Shown here: positions 8,530-17,313 of the stretch, piece after piece | Layout of the letters: every line of letters starts with the position of its first letter | Position numbering within the stretch: the first letter of the stretch is position 1 | Source of the DNA: Levilinea sp. | GTDB lineage: Bacteria > Chloroflexota > Anaerolineae > Anaerolineales > Anaerolineaceae | Direction: 5' to 3' | Length of the DNA stretch: 64,000 bases | Assembly: GCA_029975215.1 (NCBI GenBank) | Contig: JARKPO010000061.1 | Location: forward strand, 99,999-163,998 | The notes under the pieces: generated by a model | Seen by the model: only the letters and a program-made list of their open reading frames with translations | The model's database searches: none | What the model was told of the DNA's origin: nothing | Program-made: the position numbers and the translations under genes

Positions 8530-9489
8530 ATGTCTGCCTGGCCGCGCCTGACGATTGTGACCCCCTCCTTCAACCAGGGAGCTTACCTGGAGCAGACCAT
8601 CCATTCCGTTCTGGATCAGGGCTACCCTAACCTGGAATATTTTGTGGTGGACGGCGGGTCCAGCGATCAAAGCCCCGAGATCATCCGCCGCTACGCCAAA
8701 CGATTGGCGTGGTGGGTTTCGGAGCCGGACCGCGGGCAGGCTGAGGCGATTAATAAAGGTTTGCGGCGGGCCACAGGTGATTTTGTGGCCTGGATCAATT
8801 CGGATGATTACTATCTGCCGGGGGCTTTTAAGGCCGCGGTGGAAACCCTGCTGCATCAGCCGCGGGTGGGTCTGGTGTATGGGGATGTGCTGGCGGTGGA
8901 TGAAGCCGGTCAGCCCCTGAACCGCCTGAGCTACGGTAATTGGGGCCTGGAGGGGCTGCTGCGCTTTCAGATCATCGGCCAACCGGCGGTGTTCATGCGG
9001 CGTGAAACGCTGCGGCGGGTGGGGTATTTGGATGTGCGCTACCACTACCTGCTGGATCACCAACTGTGGATCCGCATGGCGGCTGCCGCGGGGGCGCAGT
9101 ATGTGCCGGAGTTGTGGGCGGCGGCCCGTTTTCACGCTGAGGCCAAGAACGTGGCCCAGGCGGCGGCTTTTGGGCGTGAGGCGCTGGATATCGCCGCCTG
9201 GATGCAGTGGCAGGATGGACTGCGGGTGCATTTCCGCAAAGACCGCAAACGAATTTTGGCGGGGGCGCAGCGGCTGAACGGGCGTTATCTGTCGGAGGGG
9301 GGCGACTACGAGGGCGCGCTGCGGGCGTATGCGGCCTGTGCGCGGCTGCATATGCCCACGGCGCTGGCCGATTGGAAACGCATCGCCTACACCTGTGCGG
9401 CGGGGATGGGCGGTGCCCGGCTGCGTACATGGTTCGACCGTCGGCGTAGTGTGCGCACGGCGCGGCGGCTGCCACCCAATTTGGAATGA
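8530..9489 (+). CDS. GT2 family glycosyltransferase
   Basis: 319-residue GT-A transferase starting 6 bases after the previous stop. Motifs: TIVTPSFNQGAYLEQTIHS at the N-terminus, VVDGGSSDQS (nucleotide binding), WINSDDYY (DxD-like metal site) and DHQLWIRMA near the catalytic base. Residues 1-220 match closely the GT2 gene at 13341, so the two are paralogues. This copy has an additional ~80-residue Arg/Ala-rich tail with TPR-like character (AAFGREALDIAAWM...GDYEGALRAYAACARLH). Sugar specificity is unknown. Confidence 0.88.
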   Translation: MSAWPRLTIVTPSFNQGAYLEQTIHSVLDQGYPNLEYFVVDGGSSDQSPEIIRRYAKRLAWWVSEPDRGQAEAINKGLRRATGDFVAWINSDDYYLPGAFKAAVETLLHQPRVGLVYGDVLAVDEAGQPLNRLSYGNWGLEGLLRFQIIGQPAVFMRRETLRRVGYLDVRYHYLLDHQLWIRMAAAAGAQYVPELWAAARFHAEAKNVAQAAAFGREALDIAAWMQWQDGLRVHFRKDRKRILAGAQRLNGRYLSEGGDYEGALRAYAACARLHMPTALADWKRIAYTCAAGMGGARLRTWFDRRRSVRTARRLPPNLE

Positions 9490-10281
9490 ATGGGAGAAGG
9501 TATGCTGGATTCGCTTCCGGAAAAAGTTGAAAAGGCGCTGGAATATCTGGTGACCCCTCTGGCCTTCCCGCGGGATTTTGGCCGCCTGGCCAAATGGACG
9601 CTGACGCGCCGCCCGCTGGTGCGAGAATTGGCCCATCTGCGCCGCCACCGGCGTTGGTTTGAACACCAGGGCTTTCAAACGGTGCTGGATGTGGGCGGGT
9701 ACATTGGGGCGTTTTCGCTGGCTGTTCACGCCCTGCTGCCGGAGGCGCAGATTTACGCCTTTGAGCCGCTGCCGGATCATTATGAACAATTGACCCGCAA
9801 TCTGGCGCATTTACCGCGTTTTACCGCTTTTCAGACGGCTTTAGGAGCCGAGAGCGGCGAGATCAGCTTTTACCGCAGCAGCTTCTCGCCCTCTTCGTCG
9901 GCGCTGCCGATGGATGAGCTGCACAAGCGCACCTTTCCCCACACAGCGGGGGTGCAGGAAGTGCGTGTAGCCGTGGGGCGGCTGGATGATTTCCTGCCGC
10001 GCATGGAATTGCGCGCGCCGGTGCTGCTGAAGCTGGATGTGCAGGGCTATGAGGAGCAGGCTCTGAGCGGGGCGGCGGAGACCCTGCGCCACGTGGATGT
10101 GATCCTGAGCGAAGTCTCTTTTCAGCCGCTGTATCAGGGGCAGGTGAGCTTTTCTCGCCTGAACGCGCTGCTCAAAACCCAAGGCTTCCGCTACGCAGGC
10201 GGCTTTGACAGCCTGCTTTCGCCGGTGGACGGCTCGGTTTTGCAGGCAGACGCCTTGTTTGTGCGCGGTGAGGAGGCCTAG
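9490..10281 (+). CDS. FkbM family methyltransferase
   Basis: 263 residues. SAM-binding motif I VLDVGGYIGAFSL (about residue 64), motif II AFEPLPDHY and the FkbM signature LLKLDVQGYEEQAL (about residue 180) are clear. FkbM enzymes O-methylate sugars or polyketides. Within this locus the likely target is a sugar hydroxyl of the surface glycan, often capping the chain. The start could be 9490, which directly abuts the upstream stop, or 9502, which has a GGGAG site in front. The latter would shorten the protein by four residues. Confidence 0.87.
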   Translation: MGEGMLDSLPEKVEKALEYLVTPLAFPRDFGRLAKWTLTRRPLVRELAHLRRHRRWFEHQGFQTVLDVGGYIGAFSLAVHALLPEAQIYAFEPLPDHYEQLTRNLAHLPRFTAFQTALGAESGEISFYRSSFSPSSSALPMDELHKRTFPHTAGVQEVRVAVGRLDDFLPRMELRAPVLLKLDVQGYEEQALSGAAETLRHVDVILSEVSFQPLYQGQVSFSRLNALLKTQGFRYAGGFDSLLSPVDGSVLQADALFVRGEEA

Positions 10282-10282
10282 G

Positions 10283-11794
10283 GTGAGCCTTTCGCGGCTG
10301 TGGGCCAGGGGTTGGCAGACGGCGCTGGTGGTATTGGTGTGCCTGGCGGGCTTCGGCGTGCGCCTGGTGGATCTGTACGACCCGCCGCTGGATTTTCACC
10401 CCACGCGGCAGCTGCGTTCGGCCATTCTGGCGCGCAGTGTGTATTATCAGCTTTCGCCAGATGTGGATCCGCAGCAGCGCGAGGCTGCGCGTTCCCTGGC
10501 TGAGTTGGAGACTTACGAACCGCCCATCTTGGAGACGCTGGTAGGCGGGGTATACGCCCTGCTGGGAAAAGAAGCGCTGTGGGCGGCGCGGGTGATAAAC
10601 GCTCTCTTCTGGCTGATCGGCGGGGCGGCCTTGCTGCAAATTCTGCGCGGGGCGGTGCCGTTTTGGGCCAGCTGGCTGGGGCTGCTCTTTTACCTGTGCC
10701 TGCCTTTTGGGGTGATCGCCAGCCGTTCCTTCCAGCCGGAGCCGTGGATGGTGATGTGGATGCTGCTGGCCACCTGGGGGCTGCGGCGTTGGCAGGCCGC
10801 GCCGGACCAATGGCGCTGGGCGCTGATTACCGGCGGGCTGATGGGTATGGCGCTGCTGGTGAAGGTGGTGGCGGGGTTCTTCCTGCTTCCGGCGCTGGCG
10901 GCGGTGATGCTGGCGGGCGGGCTGGGCAAGATGCTGAAACGGCCGCAGACCTGGGCGTTGGCCGCCCTCAGCGCGGCGCCGGTGCTGATTCTGTATCTGG
11001 GCTTCAATGCCCAGCGCAGCGGCGACTTCCTGTCGTTTTGGACTGTGGCGCTTTCGGGTTTGGTGCTGACCACCAATTTCTACGCGGATTGGCTGGCGAT
11101 GGTGAAGGGGCTGACCGGCCTGGCGTACCTGCCGGCGGCGCTGCTGGGGACGCTGCTGGCGGGGCGCGAGCACAAACCGCTGCTTATTGGCTGGTGGGTG
11201 GGCTACGCGCTGTATGGGCTGCTGTTCCCCTACCAGTACACCACCCATGAATATTATCATTTGCCCCTGGTGGCGCTGATTGGGCTGAGCCTGCCTTTTT
11301 TGGCGGCGCCGGTGGTGGAACGGCTGAAACAGGAAGCCTGGGTCTGGCGGCTGGCCGCTTTGGGGGTGGTTTTAGCGGCGGCGGGCTATGCCCTGTTTGT
11401 GGCGCGCTCGACCCTGGTGGCCAAAAATTACCCCTATGAGCCGGAAAGCTGGCGGCGCGTGGGCGAGGCCATTCCGCCGGGAAGCTCGGTGGTGGCCCTG
11501 ACGGCCGATTACGGCATGCGCCTGCGCTATTACGGCTGGCGCAGCATCGCCGCCTCTTGGCCCGCGGGCGCGGATCTCAAGCTGTTTTCGATGGCGGGCA
11601 GCGAAGCCGGCGACCCACTGGAGGCGTTTGCCAGTCTTACGGAGGGCCGCCAGTATTTTCTGGTGACCGCTTTCAGCGAGCTGGATGCGCAGCCGGAATT
11701 AAAACAAATTTTGACCGAACACTACCCCGTATTCGCGGAAGGCAACGGTTTTGTGCTGTACGACCTGCAAAATCCGCGGCCGGAGACGAAGTGA
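10283..11794 (+). CDS. GT39/PMT-type membrane glycosyltransferase, copy 1 of tandem pair
   Basis: 503 residues, GTG start preceded by GAGGAGG. Residues 10-400 contain about ten membrane spans. The first periplasmic loop carries LYDPPLDFHPTRQL, probably holding the catalytic acid. RSFQPEPW and the YTTHEYYHLPL loop are also found in the neighbour at 11806. The soluble C-terminal ~110 residues (VVALTADYGMRLRYYGW, YFLVTAFSELDAQPELK) are shared as well, so the two genes arose by duplication. GT39-like enzymes transfer sugars from polyprenyl-phosphate donors on the outer face of the membrane. The acceptor is unknown. Confidence 0.8.
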   Translation: MSLSRLWARGWQTALVVLVCLAGFGVRLVDLYDPPLDFHPTRQLRSAILARSVYYQLSPDVDPQQREAARSLAELETYEPPILETLVGGVYALLGKEALWAARVINALFWLIGGAALLQILRGAVPFWASWLGLLFYLCLPFGVIASRSFQPEPWMVMWMLLATWGLRRWQAAPDQWRWALITGGLMGMALLVKVVAGFFLLPALAAVMLAGGLGKMLKRPQTWALAALSAAPVLILYLGFNAQRSGDFLSFWTVALSGLVLTTNFYADWLAMVKGLTGLAYLPAALLGTLLAGREHKPLLIGWWVGYALYGLLFPYQYTTHEYYHLPLVALIGLSLPFLAAPVVERLKQEAWVWRLAALGVVLAAAGYALFVARSTLVAKNYPYEPESWRRVGEAIPPGSSVVALTADYGMRLRYYGWRSIAASWPAGADLKLFSMAGSEAGDPLEAFASLTEGRQYFLVTAFSELDAQPELKQILTEHYPVFAEGNGFVLYDLQNPRPETK

Positions 11795-11805
11795 GCAGAG
11801 GGAGC

Positions 11806-13341
11806 ATGGCTGAGCAGGTTATGGACATTTCTTTGCAGACTGAGACGCCGCGGCTGGCCCCGCGGCGGTGGATGCTGTTTGCGGCCCTGGCGCTGATTTT
11901 TGGGCTGGGGCTGGCGGTGCGCCTGTACGATTTGGGCGACGCCCCGCTGGATTTTCACCCCACTCGCCAGCTGCACTCCATGTTGATGGCACGCGGGATG
12001 GCTTACCAATCCCTGCCGGATGTGCCCGATTGGCAGCGGGAAATGTCTTATCAGCAGTGGAAGAAAGAGGGTCTGATAGAGCCGCCGGTGATGGAATGGC
12101 TGACGGCGCAGGCTTATCGGGCTGCGGGGCAGGTGGATCTGCGGCTGCCGCGCCTGTTTTCCATCTTCTTCTGGATGCTGGGCGGGGCGGGCATTTTTCT
12201 GCTGGCCAAGACCCTGACCGGGCCAGACGGGGGACTGGTGGGGGCGGCTTATTTTCTGGTGCTGCCCTACGCGGTGCTGGCCAGCCGGGCTTTCCAGCCG
12301 GACCCGCTGCTGACGGCGAGCATCATCTGGGCGTTATGGGCGGCGCTGCGGTGGCAGATGCGTCCCAGTTGGGGACGGGCAGCTTTGGCAGGGGTCCTGT
12401 GCGGCCTGGCTATTTTCATCAAAAGCACGGCGGTGTTCTTCGTGGGCGGCGGGCTGGTGGGGCTGGTGCTGGCGGGTTGGGGGCTGCGGCGCGCCCTGCG
12501 GGACGGGCAGGTGTGGCTGGTGGCGGTGCTGACTGTGCTGCCCTACGCTTTGTTCCACATTTACGGTGTGTATATATCCGGCGAGCTGCAAAGTCAGTTC
12601 AGCCTGCGCTTTTTCCCGCAGATGTGGGTGGATCCGGTTTTTTACCTGCGCTGGAACGGGCAAATTGCCAGCACGGTGGGGTTTGAGTGGTTTTTACTGG
12701 CGCTGCTGGGAACGTTTGCGGTTAAAGATCCCCGCGCACGGGCCATGCTGCTGGGCGCGTGGGTGGGCTATTTCCTGTACGGTATGACCCTGCCGCATCA
12801 CATTTCTACCCATGATTATTATCAACTGCCGTTGATCCCATTGGCGGCGCTGGGGCTGGCGGCAGGGGCAGCGGTGCTGTTTCGCGCGCTGCGCGGGCCG
12901 CGGGTGCTGGTATCTGTGGCCGTGATGGGGGTGCTGCTGTATGGGCTGACGATTAAGTCCTGGGATGCACGCGTGAGCCTGAAACGGCAGGATTACCGCC
13001 AGGAGGTGGTTTTTTGGGAAAAGCTGGGCGAAAGGTTGGGGCGCGACCGGGCGGTAGTGGGGCTGACCCAGGACTACGGCTTTCGCCTGAGCTATTGGGG
13101 CTGGGTTGACACCACCAACTGGATGACCTCCGGCGATTTCAGTTACCGCGAGTTGGCCGGACAAGAATTTAACATGCGAACCTTGTTTGACGAGGTGACC
13201 GCGGGCAAAGATTTGTTTGTGGTCACCCTGCTGGGTGAATTGGATCATCAGCCGGAACTGAAGAAAATTCTGGATGAAAACTACCGGCTGATCGAATCGA
13301 GTAGTGATGTGCTCATCTACGATTTGAAGCAGGCTCCCTGA
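11806..13341 (+). CDS. GT39/PMT-type membrane glycosyltransferase, copy 2 of tandem pair
   Basis: 511 residues. ATG at 11806 follows GAGGGAG closely; ATG at 11821 is a possible alternative. Multi-spanning, with the same first-loop motif as its neighbour (LYDLGDAPLDFHPTRQL), plus ASRAFQPDPLL, HISTHDYYQLPLIPL and the C-terminal VVGLTQDYGFRLSYWGW and FVVTLLGELDHQPELK segments. The equivalent order of motifs over the full length shows tandem duplication followed by divergence. Probably a polyprenyl-phosphosugar-dependent transferase working outside the membrane on the locus product. It overlaps the next start by 1 base. Confidence 0.8.
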   Translation: MAEQVMDISLQTETPRLAPRRWMLFAALALIFGLGLAVRLYDLGDAPLDFHPTRQLHSMLMARGMAYQSLPDVPDWQREMSYQQWKKEGLIEPPVMEWLTAQAYRAAGQVDLRLPRLFSIFFWMLGGAGIFLLAKTLTGPDGGLVGAAYFLVLPYAVLASRAFQPDPLLTASIIWALWAALRWQMRPSWGRAALAGVLCGLAIFIKSTAVFFVGGGLVGLVLAGWGLRRALRDGQVWLVAVLTVLPYALFHIYGVYISGELQSQFSLRFFPQMWVDPVFYLRWNGQIASTVGFEWFLLALLGTFAVKDPRARAMLLGAWVGYFLYGMTLPHHISTHDYYQLPLIPLAALGLAAGAAVLFRALRGPRVLVSVAVMGVLLYGLTIKSWDARVSLKRQDYRQEVVFWEKLGERLGRDRAVVGLTQDYGFRLSYWGWVDTTNWMTSGDFSYRELAGQEFNMRTLFDEVTAGKDLFVVTLLGELDHQPELKKILDENYRLIESSSDVLIYDLKQAP

Positions 13342-14111
13342 TGCGCGTCAGTATTGTGACCCCCTCTTATCAGCAGGCGCCGTTCTTAGAGGCGACCATA
13401 CGTTCGGTGCTGGATCAGGATTATCCCGATTTGGAATACTGGGTGATAGACGGCGGCTCTACCGACGGCAGCCTGGAGATCATCCAGCGCTACGCACCGC
13501 GGCTGGCGGGCTGGGTCTCCGAGAAGGACCGCGGGCAGACAGACGCGATTAACAAAGGTTTTGCACGGGCCCAGGGGGAAATTTTGGCCTGGCTGAACTC
13601 AGACGACACCTACGAGCCAGGGGCTGTGCGGCAGGCGGTGGAATATATGCAGGCCCACCCCGAGGTGGGGCTGGTGTATGGGGATGCCAACTTTATCAAC
13701 GCGCAAGGGGCGGTCATCGGCCGTTTTCCGGCGGCGCAGACGGATTACCGGCGGCTGCGGCAGGGGTATGTGCACGTGCCCCAGCAGGCAGCTTTCTTCC
13801 GGGCGGATCTGTGGCGCAAGGTGGGGCCGTTAGACCCCAGCTTTTACTTTGCGATGGATTACGATTTGTGGGTGCGGCTTGCGCGGCTGGCGGCGGTGGC
13901 GTATCTGCCGGGCAAGGTGTGGGCCAATTTCCGCCTGCACGGGGAGGCCAAAACCATCGCAGCGGACGACCGCTGCTGGCCGGAGATGCTGCGGGTGCAC
14001 CGGCGCGAGGGCGGCTCCGTTTTTTCGGTGATCTATGCCAAATATTGGGTGCGCAAGCTGGTGGGGCCGTTGATCCGCTGGCGCAGACGGCAGCGGCTGC
14101 GTGCGGAGTAG
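13341..14111 (+). CDS. GT2 family glycosyltransferase
   Basis: 256 residues, start overlapping the previous stop (TGATG). Close paralogue of the GT2 gene at 8530: VSIVTPSYQQAPFLEATI, VIDGGSTDGS, WLNSDDTY and DYDLWVRLA align in order. It ends with a basic, tryptophan-containing tail (KYWVRKLVGPLIRWRRRQRL) that may associate with the membrane. Last gene of the rightward glycan locus. It converges on a minus-strand gene only 9 bases away, with no recognisable terminator between them. Confidence 0.88.
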   Translation: MRVSIVTPSYQQAPFLEATIRSVLDQDYPDLEYWVIDGGSTDGSLEIIQRYAPRLAGWVSEKDRGQTDAINKGFARAQGEILAWLNSDDTYEPGAVRQAVEYMQAHPEVGLVYGDANFINAQGAVIGRFPAAQTDYRRLRQGYVHVPQQAAFFRADLWRKVGPLDPSFYFAMDYDLWVRLARLAAVAYLPGKVWANFRLHGEAKTIAADDRCWPEMLRVHRREGGSVFSVIYAKYWVRKLVGPLIRWRRRQRLRAE

Positions 14112-14120
14112 GGGGTTGGT

Positions 14121-15698
14121 CTACAGGGCCAGCATGAGAAAAGGCGGACGGATGGGGGTTTGACCGCTGAGCCAGTTTTGAGCGCCGATGCGGATGAGGA
14201 TTTTTTCTGCTTCCAGCCAGTAGGGCAAGGCCTGTTCGGGTGTGTTTTGCTTGCCCCCCAGATCCAGCAAACAGGCGGCTTCATCGAAGGGGCGGCGGGT
14301 TTCGCGCGCCACGGCCAGGGCTTCTTCCAGCCAGGGGACGGCTTGACGAGGGGGATGCAGGAAGGCCATTCCGCGGCGCCAATGGATCTGCAAGGCGGGC
14401 TGTTCTTTGAGCGATTCAGAGATGCTTTGGGCCTTTTGGGTGTAGTACAGACCCAATGTGGTGTTGTTTAAACAGGCGTAGCATAACCCCAACTCAATAT
14501 AACTCAATACCACCAGCTCCTGGCGTCCCATGGTGCGGAATTGGGCCAGGGTCTTCAGCAAATCAGGCAAGGCCTCAGCACAGCGGCCCAAATAGAGCAG
14601 GATGCTGCCGCGGTTGCCGACTGCTCGGGCCAGTTCGATGGTGTCGCCGATGCGCTGGGCGATCTCAAGGTGACGGCGGTCGTATTCCAGCGCGTCTAAC
14701 AGGCGGCCGCGGGAAAGCTGCACAGCCACCAGGTTGCCCACCGAACGAACCAGCCGCCACTGCGCGTCGCTTTGTTCGCAGGCGATGACGCTCTGGCGAA
14801 TGAGATCTTCTGCGGTATCATATTCGGCCATGCTCCAATGAATGAGGCCGAGGTCTCCGCGCACATTAACCGCCTCGAAAGAATCGCCCAATTGATCCAA
14901 AATCTCAGCGGCGCGGCGAAAGTCTTGGGCGGCCAGGTGGTGCTCGCCGCGCGTCCAATACAGCGTACCGCGCATTTGAAGTGCCTCGGTGAAGAGCATG
15001 TCCGGCCGGGAACGGGAAGATAAGGCGATGAGAGCGGCATGGGCAGCGTGAAGGGCTTCGGTCAGGCGGCTTTCAATGCGCAGCAGAGCGGCACGGTGCA
15101 GATTCAAGCGGGCACGGGCCTCCAGAAGATCCTGGGGGGCGGGCGGCGGCGACCAGCGTTCCACCTCGTTTTGAAACGCGTTGAGATATTGGACGGCGTC
15201 GATATTTTCGCCTTGAGTGCGCAGGGTGAGAAGCAGGGCGCTGGCTGCGGCGGCGAAGGGCGGCAGGGCATGCTGGGCGCGCGCGATTTTGAGGGCCTGA
15301 ACCGCGAACTCCAGGGCCTGGGGCAGCACGCCGCGGGCAATTTGCAGCTCAGCCAGGGCGGTGAGCAGGTAGGCTTGCTGATCTGCCAGACCCAGGGACG
15401 CGGCGGTTTGGGCGGCGGTGCGCAGGGCCGAATCCCAGGCAGGCCACATACCCCAGCGCAGCGGCCAGGGGTGCAGCCCCAGGGTCAGTTGCACACTGAG
15501 GGGATGCGGGCCGAGCTGCTGATCCGCTTCGGACAGCAGGGTGAGCAGGCTGGCAAGATGGGGCTGAAGATTAGTCGGCGGCTGACCGGCGGGGGGCAGA
15601 CTCTCCACCGCCCACCGCAGCCGGTTTTCCAGCAGGGTGCGGTAACGGCTGGCCCAATCGGCGGCGGGGGGAGCGGCAGGTGAGGGGGGTGCGTTCAT
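14121..15698 (-). CDS. TPR-repeat protein, partner of NB-ARC ATPase
   Basis: 525 residues, overlapping the upstream NB-ARC gene by 4 bases (ATGA). Helical throughout, with TPR-like units such as LGLADQQAYLLTALAELQIA, YWTRGEHHLAAQDFRRAAEI and WSMAEYDTAEDLIRQSV recurring about every 40 residues from 90 to 460. In most STAND proteins this sensor region is the C-terminal part of the same polypeptide as the NB-ARC domain. Here it is a separate translationally coupled gene. Probably the ligand- or partner-sensing half of a two-subunit STAND switch; the signal is unknown. Confidence 0.75.
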   Translation of the reverse strand: MNAPPSPAAPPAADWASRYRTLLENRLRWAVESLPPAGQPPTNLQPHLASLLTLLSEADQQLGPHPLSVQLTLGLHPWPLRWGMWPAWDSALRTAAQTAASLGLADQQAYLLTALAELQIARGVLPQALEFAVQALKIARAQHALPPFAAAASALLLTLRTQGENIDAVQYLNAFQNEVERWSPPPAPQDLLEARARLNLHRAALLRIESRLTEALHAAHAALIALSSRSRPDMLFTEALQMRGTLYWTRGEHHLAAQDFRRAAEILDQLGDSFEAVNVRGDLGLIHWSMAEYDTAEDLIRQSVIACEQSDAQWRLVRSVGNLVAVQLSRGRLLDALEYDRRHLEIAQRIGDTIELARAVGNRGSILLYLGRCAEALPDLLKTLAQFRTMGRQELVVLSYIELGLCYACLNNTTLGLYYTQKAQSISESLKEQPALQIHWRRGMAFLHPPRQAVPWLEEALAVARETRRPFDEAACLLDLGGKQNTPEQALPYWLEAEKILIRIGAQNWLSGQTPIRPPFLMLAL

Positions 15699-17179
15699 AC
15701 CCAGCGCTGGAGGATATTGGTCTGCAAAAAGGTGGCGGTCAGGCGGTGCAGGCGGTAGGTGGGGTCACCCAGGCCGCCGCCCACCTCGATGAGCGAGAAA
15801 TGCTGCAGGCTGCGCAGCGCGGGGGTGAATTCGTCTGGCGGCAGTCCGCTCATGGCCTGCAGCCAGGGGAGGGTTTCGCCGTCAGGGGAGCTCATCAGCA
15901 TCGAGAGCAGCAGTTGGCGGGCGGGATCGTCCAGCAACCCCCAGGATTGGCGGTAAATGTGGGTATAGAGCTGGGCGCTGTCCTGATTGGCAGCATCCTG
16001 CAGGGCGGTGAGAATGGCATCAAAGGGCAGCAGGGTGAGCTGGGCAGCGGCCAGCTTGAGGGCCAGGGGCAGGCCGCCGGTATGGGCAAACAGAGCGGTC
16101 ATGACTTCGCGGCTCAGCCCGGCGGTATGCCCGCGGCGCAGCAGTTCGCTGGTGACCAGTTGGTGAGCCTCTTCGATGGACAGCTCCGGCACGGGCAGCA
16201 CCTGCACAAAGGGATAGGCAGACAGACTGGTGCGGCTGGTGAGTAGAAAACGGGTTTGACCTGATAGCGGAAAGAGGTGGGGCAGCAGGTCTTTGACGTC
16301 GTCGGGGGTTTCCAGATTGTCAATGACGATCAGGTAAGGGTGTTCGTGCAGCAGTGGACGCAGATTTTCCAGGCGGGCGGTGGTGGTCAGCCCGGCCAGG
16401 GGATCCTGGCCTAATTGATACGAGATGCGCGTGACAATGTCGTCCAGGCGCTGGATGGGGTGCGGTGAGGAGGAATCGGGGGCGGCCGGACGTGCGGAAA
16501 CCCAGGCGACGCCCGATAACTCGGCCTGGGCGGTCAGGTCCCAGGCGACGGCGCGTGCCAGGGCGGTTTTGCCAATGCCGCCTAGGCCTTCCAGGCTGAT
16601 GAAACCCGGTCCGCAGGGCTTTTGCAGCAGTTCCTGCAGACGCGCGCGCAGCGGGCTGTGCCCTACGAAATGCAGATATTCGGGCGGGGGGATATGGCGG
16701 CGGAGACCGTAAAGGCGGTTGGTGCTTTGAACATCTTCATCGGCGCGCTGCAAAGCCGAAAGCAGATGTTCCAATCCGGCAGACAGGCGGCGGCGAAATT
16801 GGCGGGGGGCCACATGCGCCGCATCGGACAGGTCGCGCACCGAAACATCCAGCGGGCTGAGATAGCGGTGGTAGACGGCGCTCCAGGCTTCCAGCTGTGT
16901 GCTGGAGGCGCTGAAATCGGAGGCCAACTGCTCCAGGTTCTGTTCGCGAGAAGGGTTGGCAGGGGCAAGGGTGGGGGCGCCCGCAGCGGCGCGAGCTTGC
17001 TGGAGATGTTCCAGCGCGAGGCGCAGAAGAGTCTCTTCGAGCAGCACGGCGGGGCTGCGGGTGGTGGTGGCGGTCTGCAAGATCTGCAAATGGAGGACAA
17101 CCCCGCTGAGAGGTTCAGCCCGGCGGAGAGCACGAAGAGCACGTTCCAGATCGTCGGGGGAAAGCTGGGATTGGGACAT
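15695..17179 (-). CDS. STAND-class NB-ARC ATPase
   Basis: 494 residues. Walker A GLGGIGKT at residues 198-205, Walker B in YLIVIDNLE, the sensor region RFLLTSRTSLSAY and the GLPLALKLAAAQ motif define an NB-ARC ATPase of the AP-ATPase/SARP-regulator type. Residues 105-150 (VSVRDLSDAAHVAPRQFRRRL) look helix-turn-helix-like but are not a firm match. After the NB-ARC come a winged-helix-like segment and a short end (TFLQTNILQRWV), with the TPR part on the next gene. STAND ATPases act as ATP-driven switches in transcriptional control, conflict or cell-death systems; which applies here is undetermined. A good minus-strand promoter precedes it. Confidence 0.82.
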   Translation of the reverse strand: MSQSQLSPDDLERALRALRRAEPLSGVVLHLQILQTATTTRSPAVLLEETLLRLALEHLQQARAAAGAPTLAPANPSREQNLEQLASDFSASSTQLEAWSAVYHRYLSPLDVSVRDLSDAAHVAPRQFRRRLSAGLEHLLSALQRADEDVQSTNRLYGLRRHIPPPEYLHFVGHSPLRARLQELLQKPCGPGFISLEGLGGIGKTALARAVAWDLTAQAELSGVAWVSARPAAPDSSSPHPIQRLDDIVTRISYQLGQDPLAGLTTTARLENLRPLLHEHPYLIVIDNLETPDDVKDLLPHLFPLSGQTRFLLTSRTSLSAYPFVQVLPVPELSIEEAHQLVTSELLRRGHTAGLSREVMTALFAHTGGLPLALKLAAAQLTLLPFDAILTALQDAANQDSAQLYTHIYRQSWGLLDDPARQLLLSMLMSSPDGETLPWLQAMSGLPPDEFTPALRSLQHFSLIEVGGGLGDPTYRLHRLTATFLQTNILQRWV

Positions 17180-17254
17180 GACCTGTCTCTTTTTTGTCCG
17201 AAATTTGTCTGAAACCAGCTTGTTTGCCGAAAAGCAATCACTATAATGAATGCA

Positions 17255-17283
17255 ATTATAGCGAACTTGCAGTACAGTTGCAA
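17255..17283 (-). promoter_or_regulatory. Promoter for the NB-ARC/TPR gene pair
   Basis: On the minus strand TTGCAA (17283-17278), a 17-base spacer and a perfect TATAAT (17260-17255) precede the NB-ARC gene by about 75 bases. The region is AT-rich against the surrounding GC-rich DNA. Confidence 0.7.
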
Positions 17284-17313
17284 TTGTTGTAAGTCATCAA
17301 TGTATAAGCATTG

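Noticed and set aside
7615..9810. A 731-codon open frame on the minus strand
   Set aside because: It lies antisense to the SDR, DUF115, GT2 and FkbM genes, all of which have clear motifs. It has no family signature and reflects high-GC codon bias.
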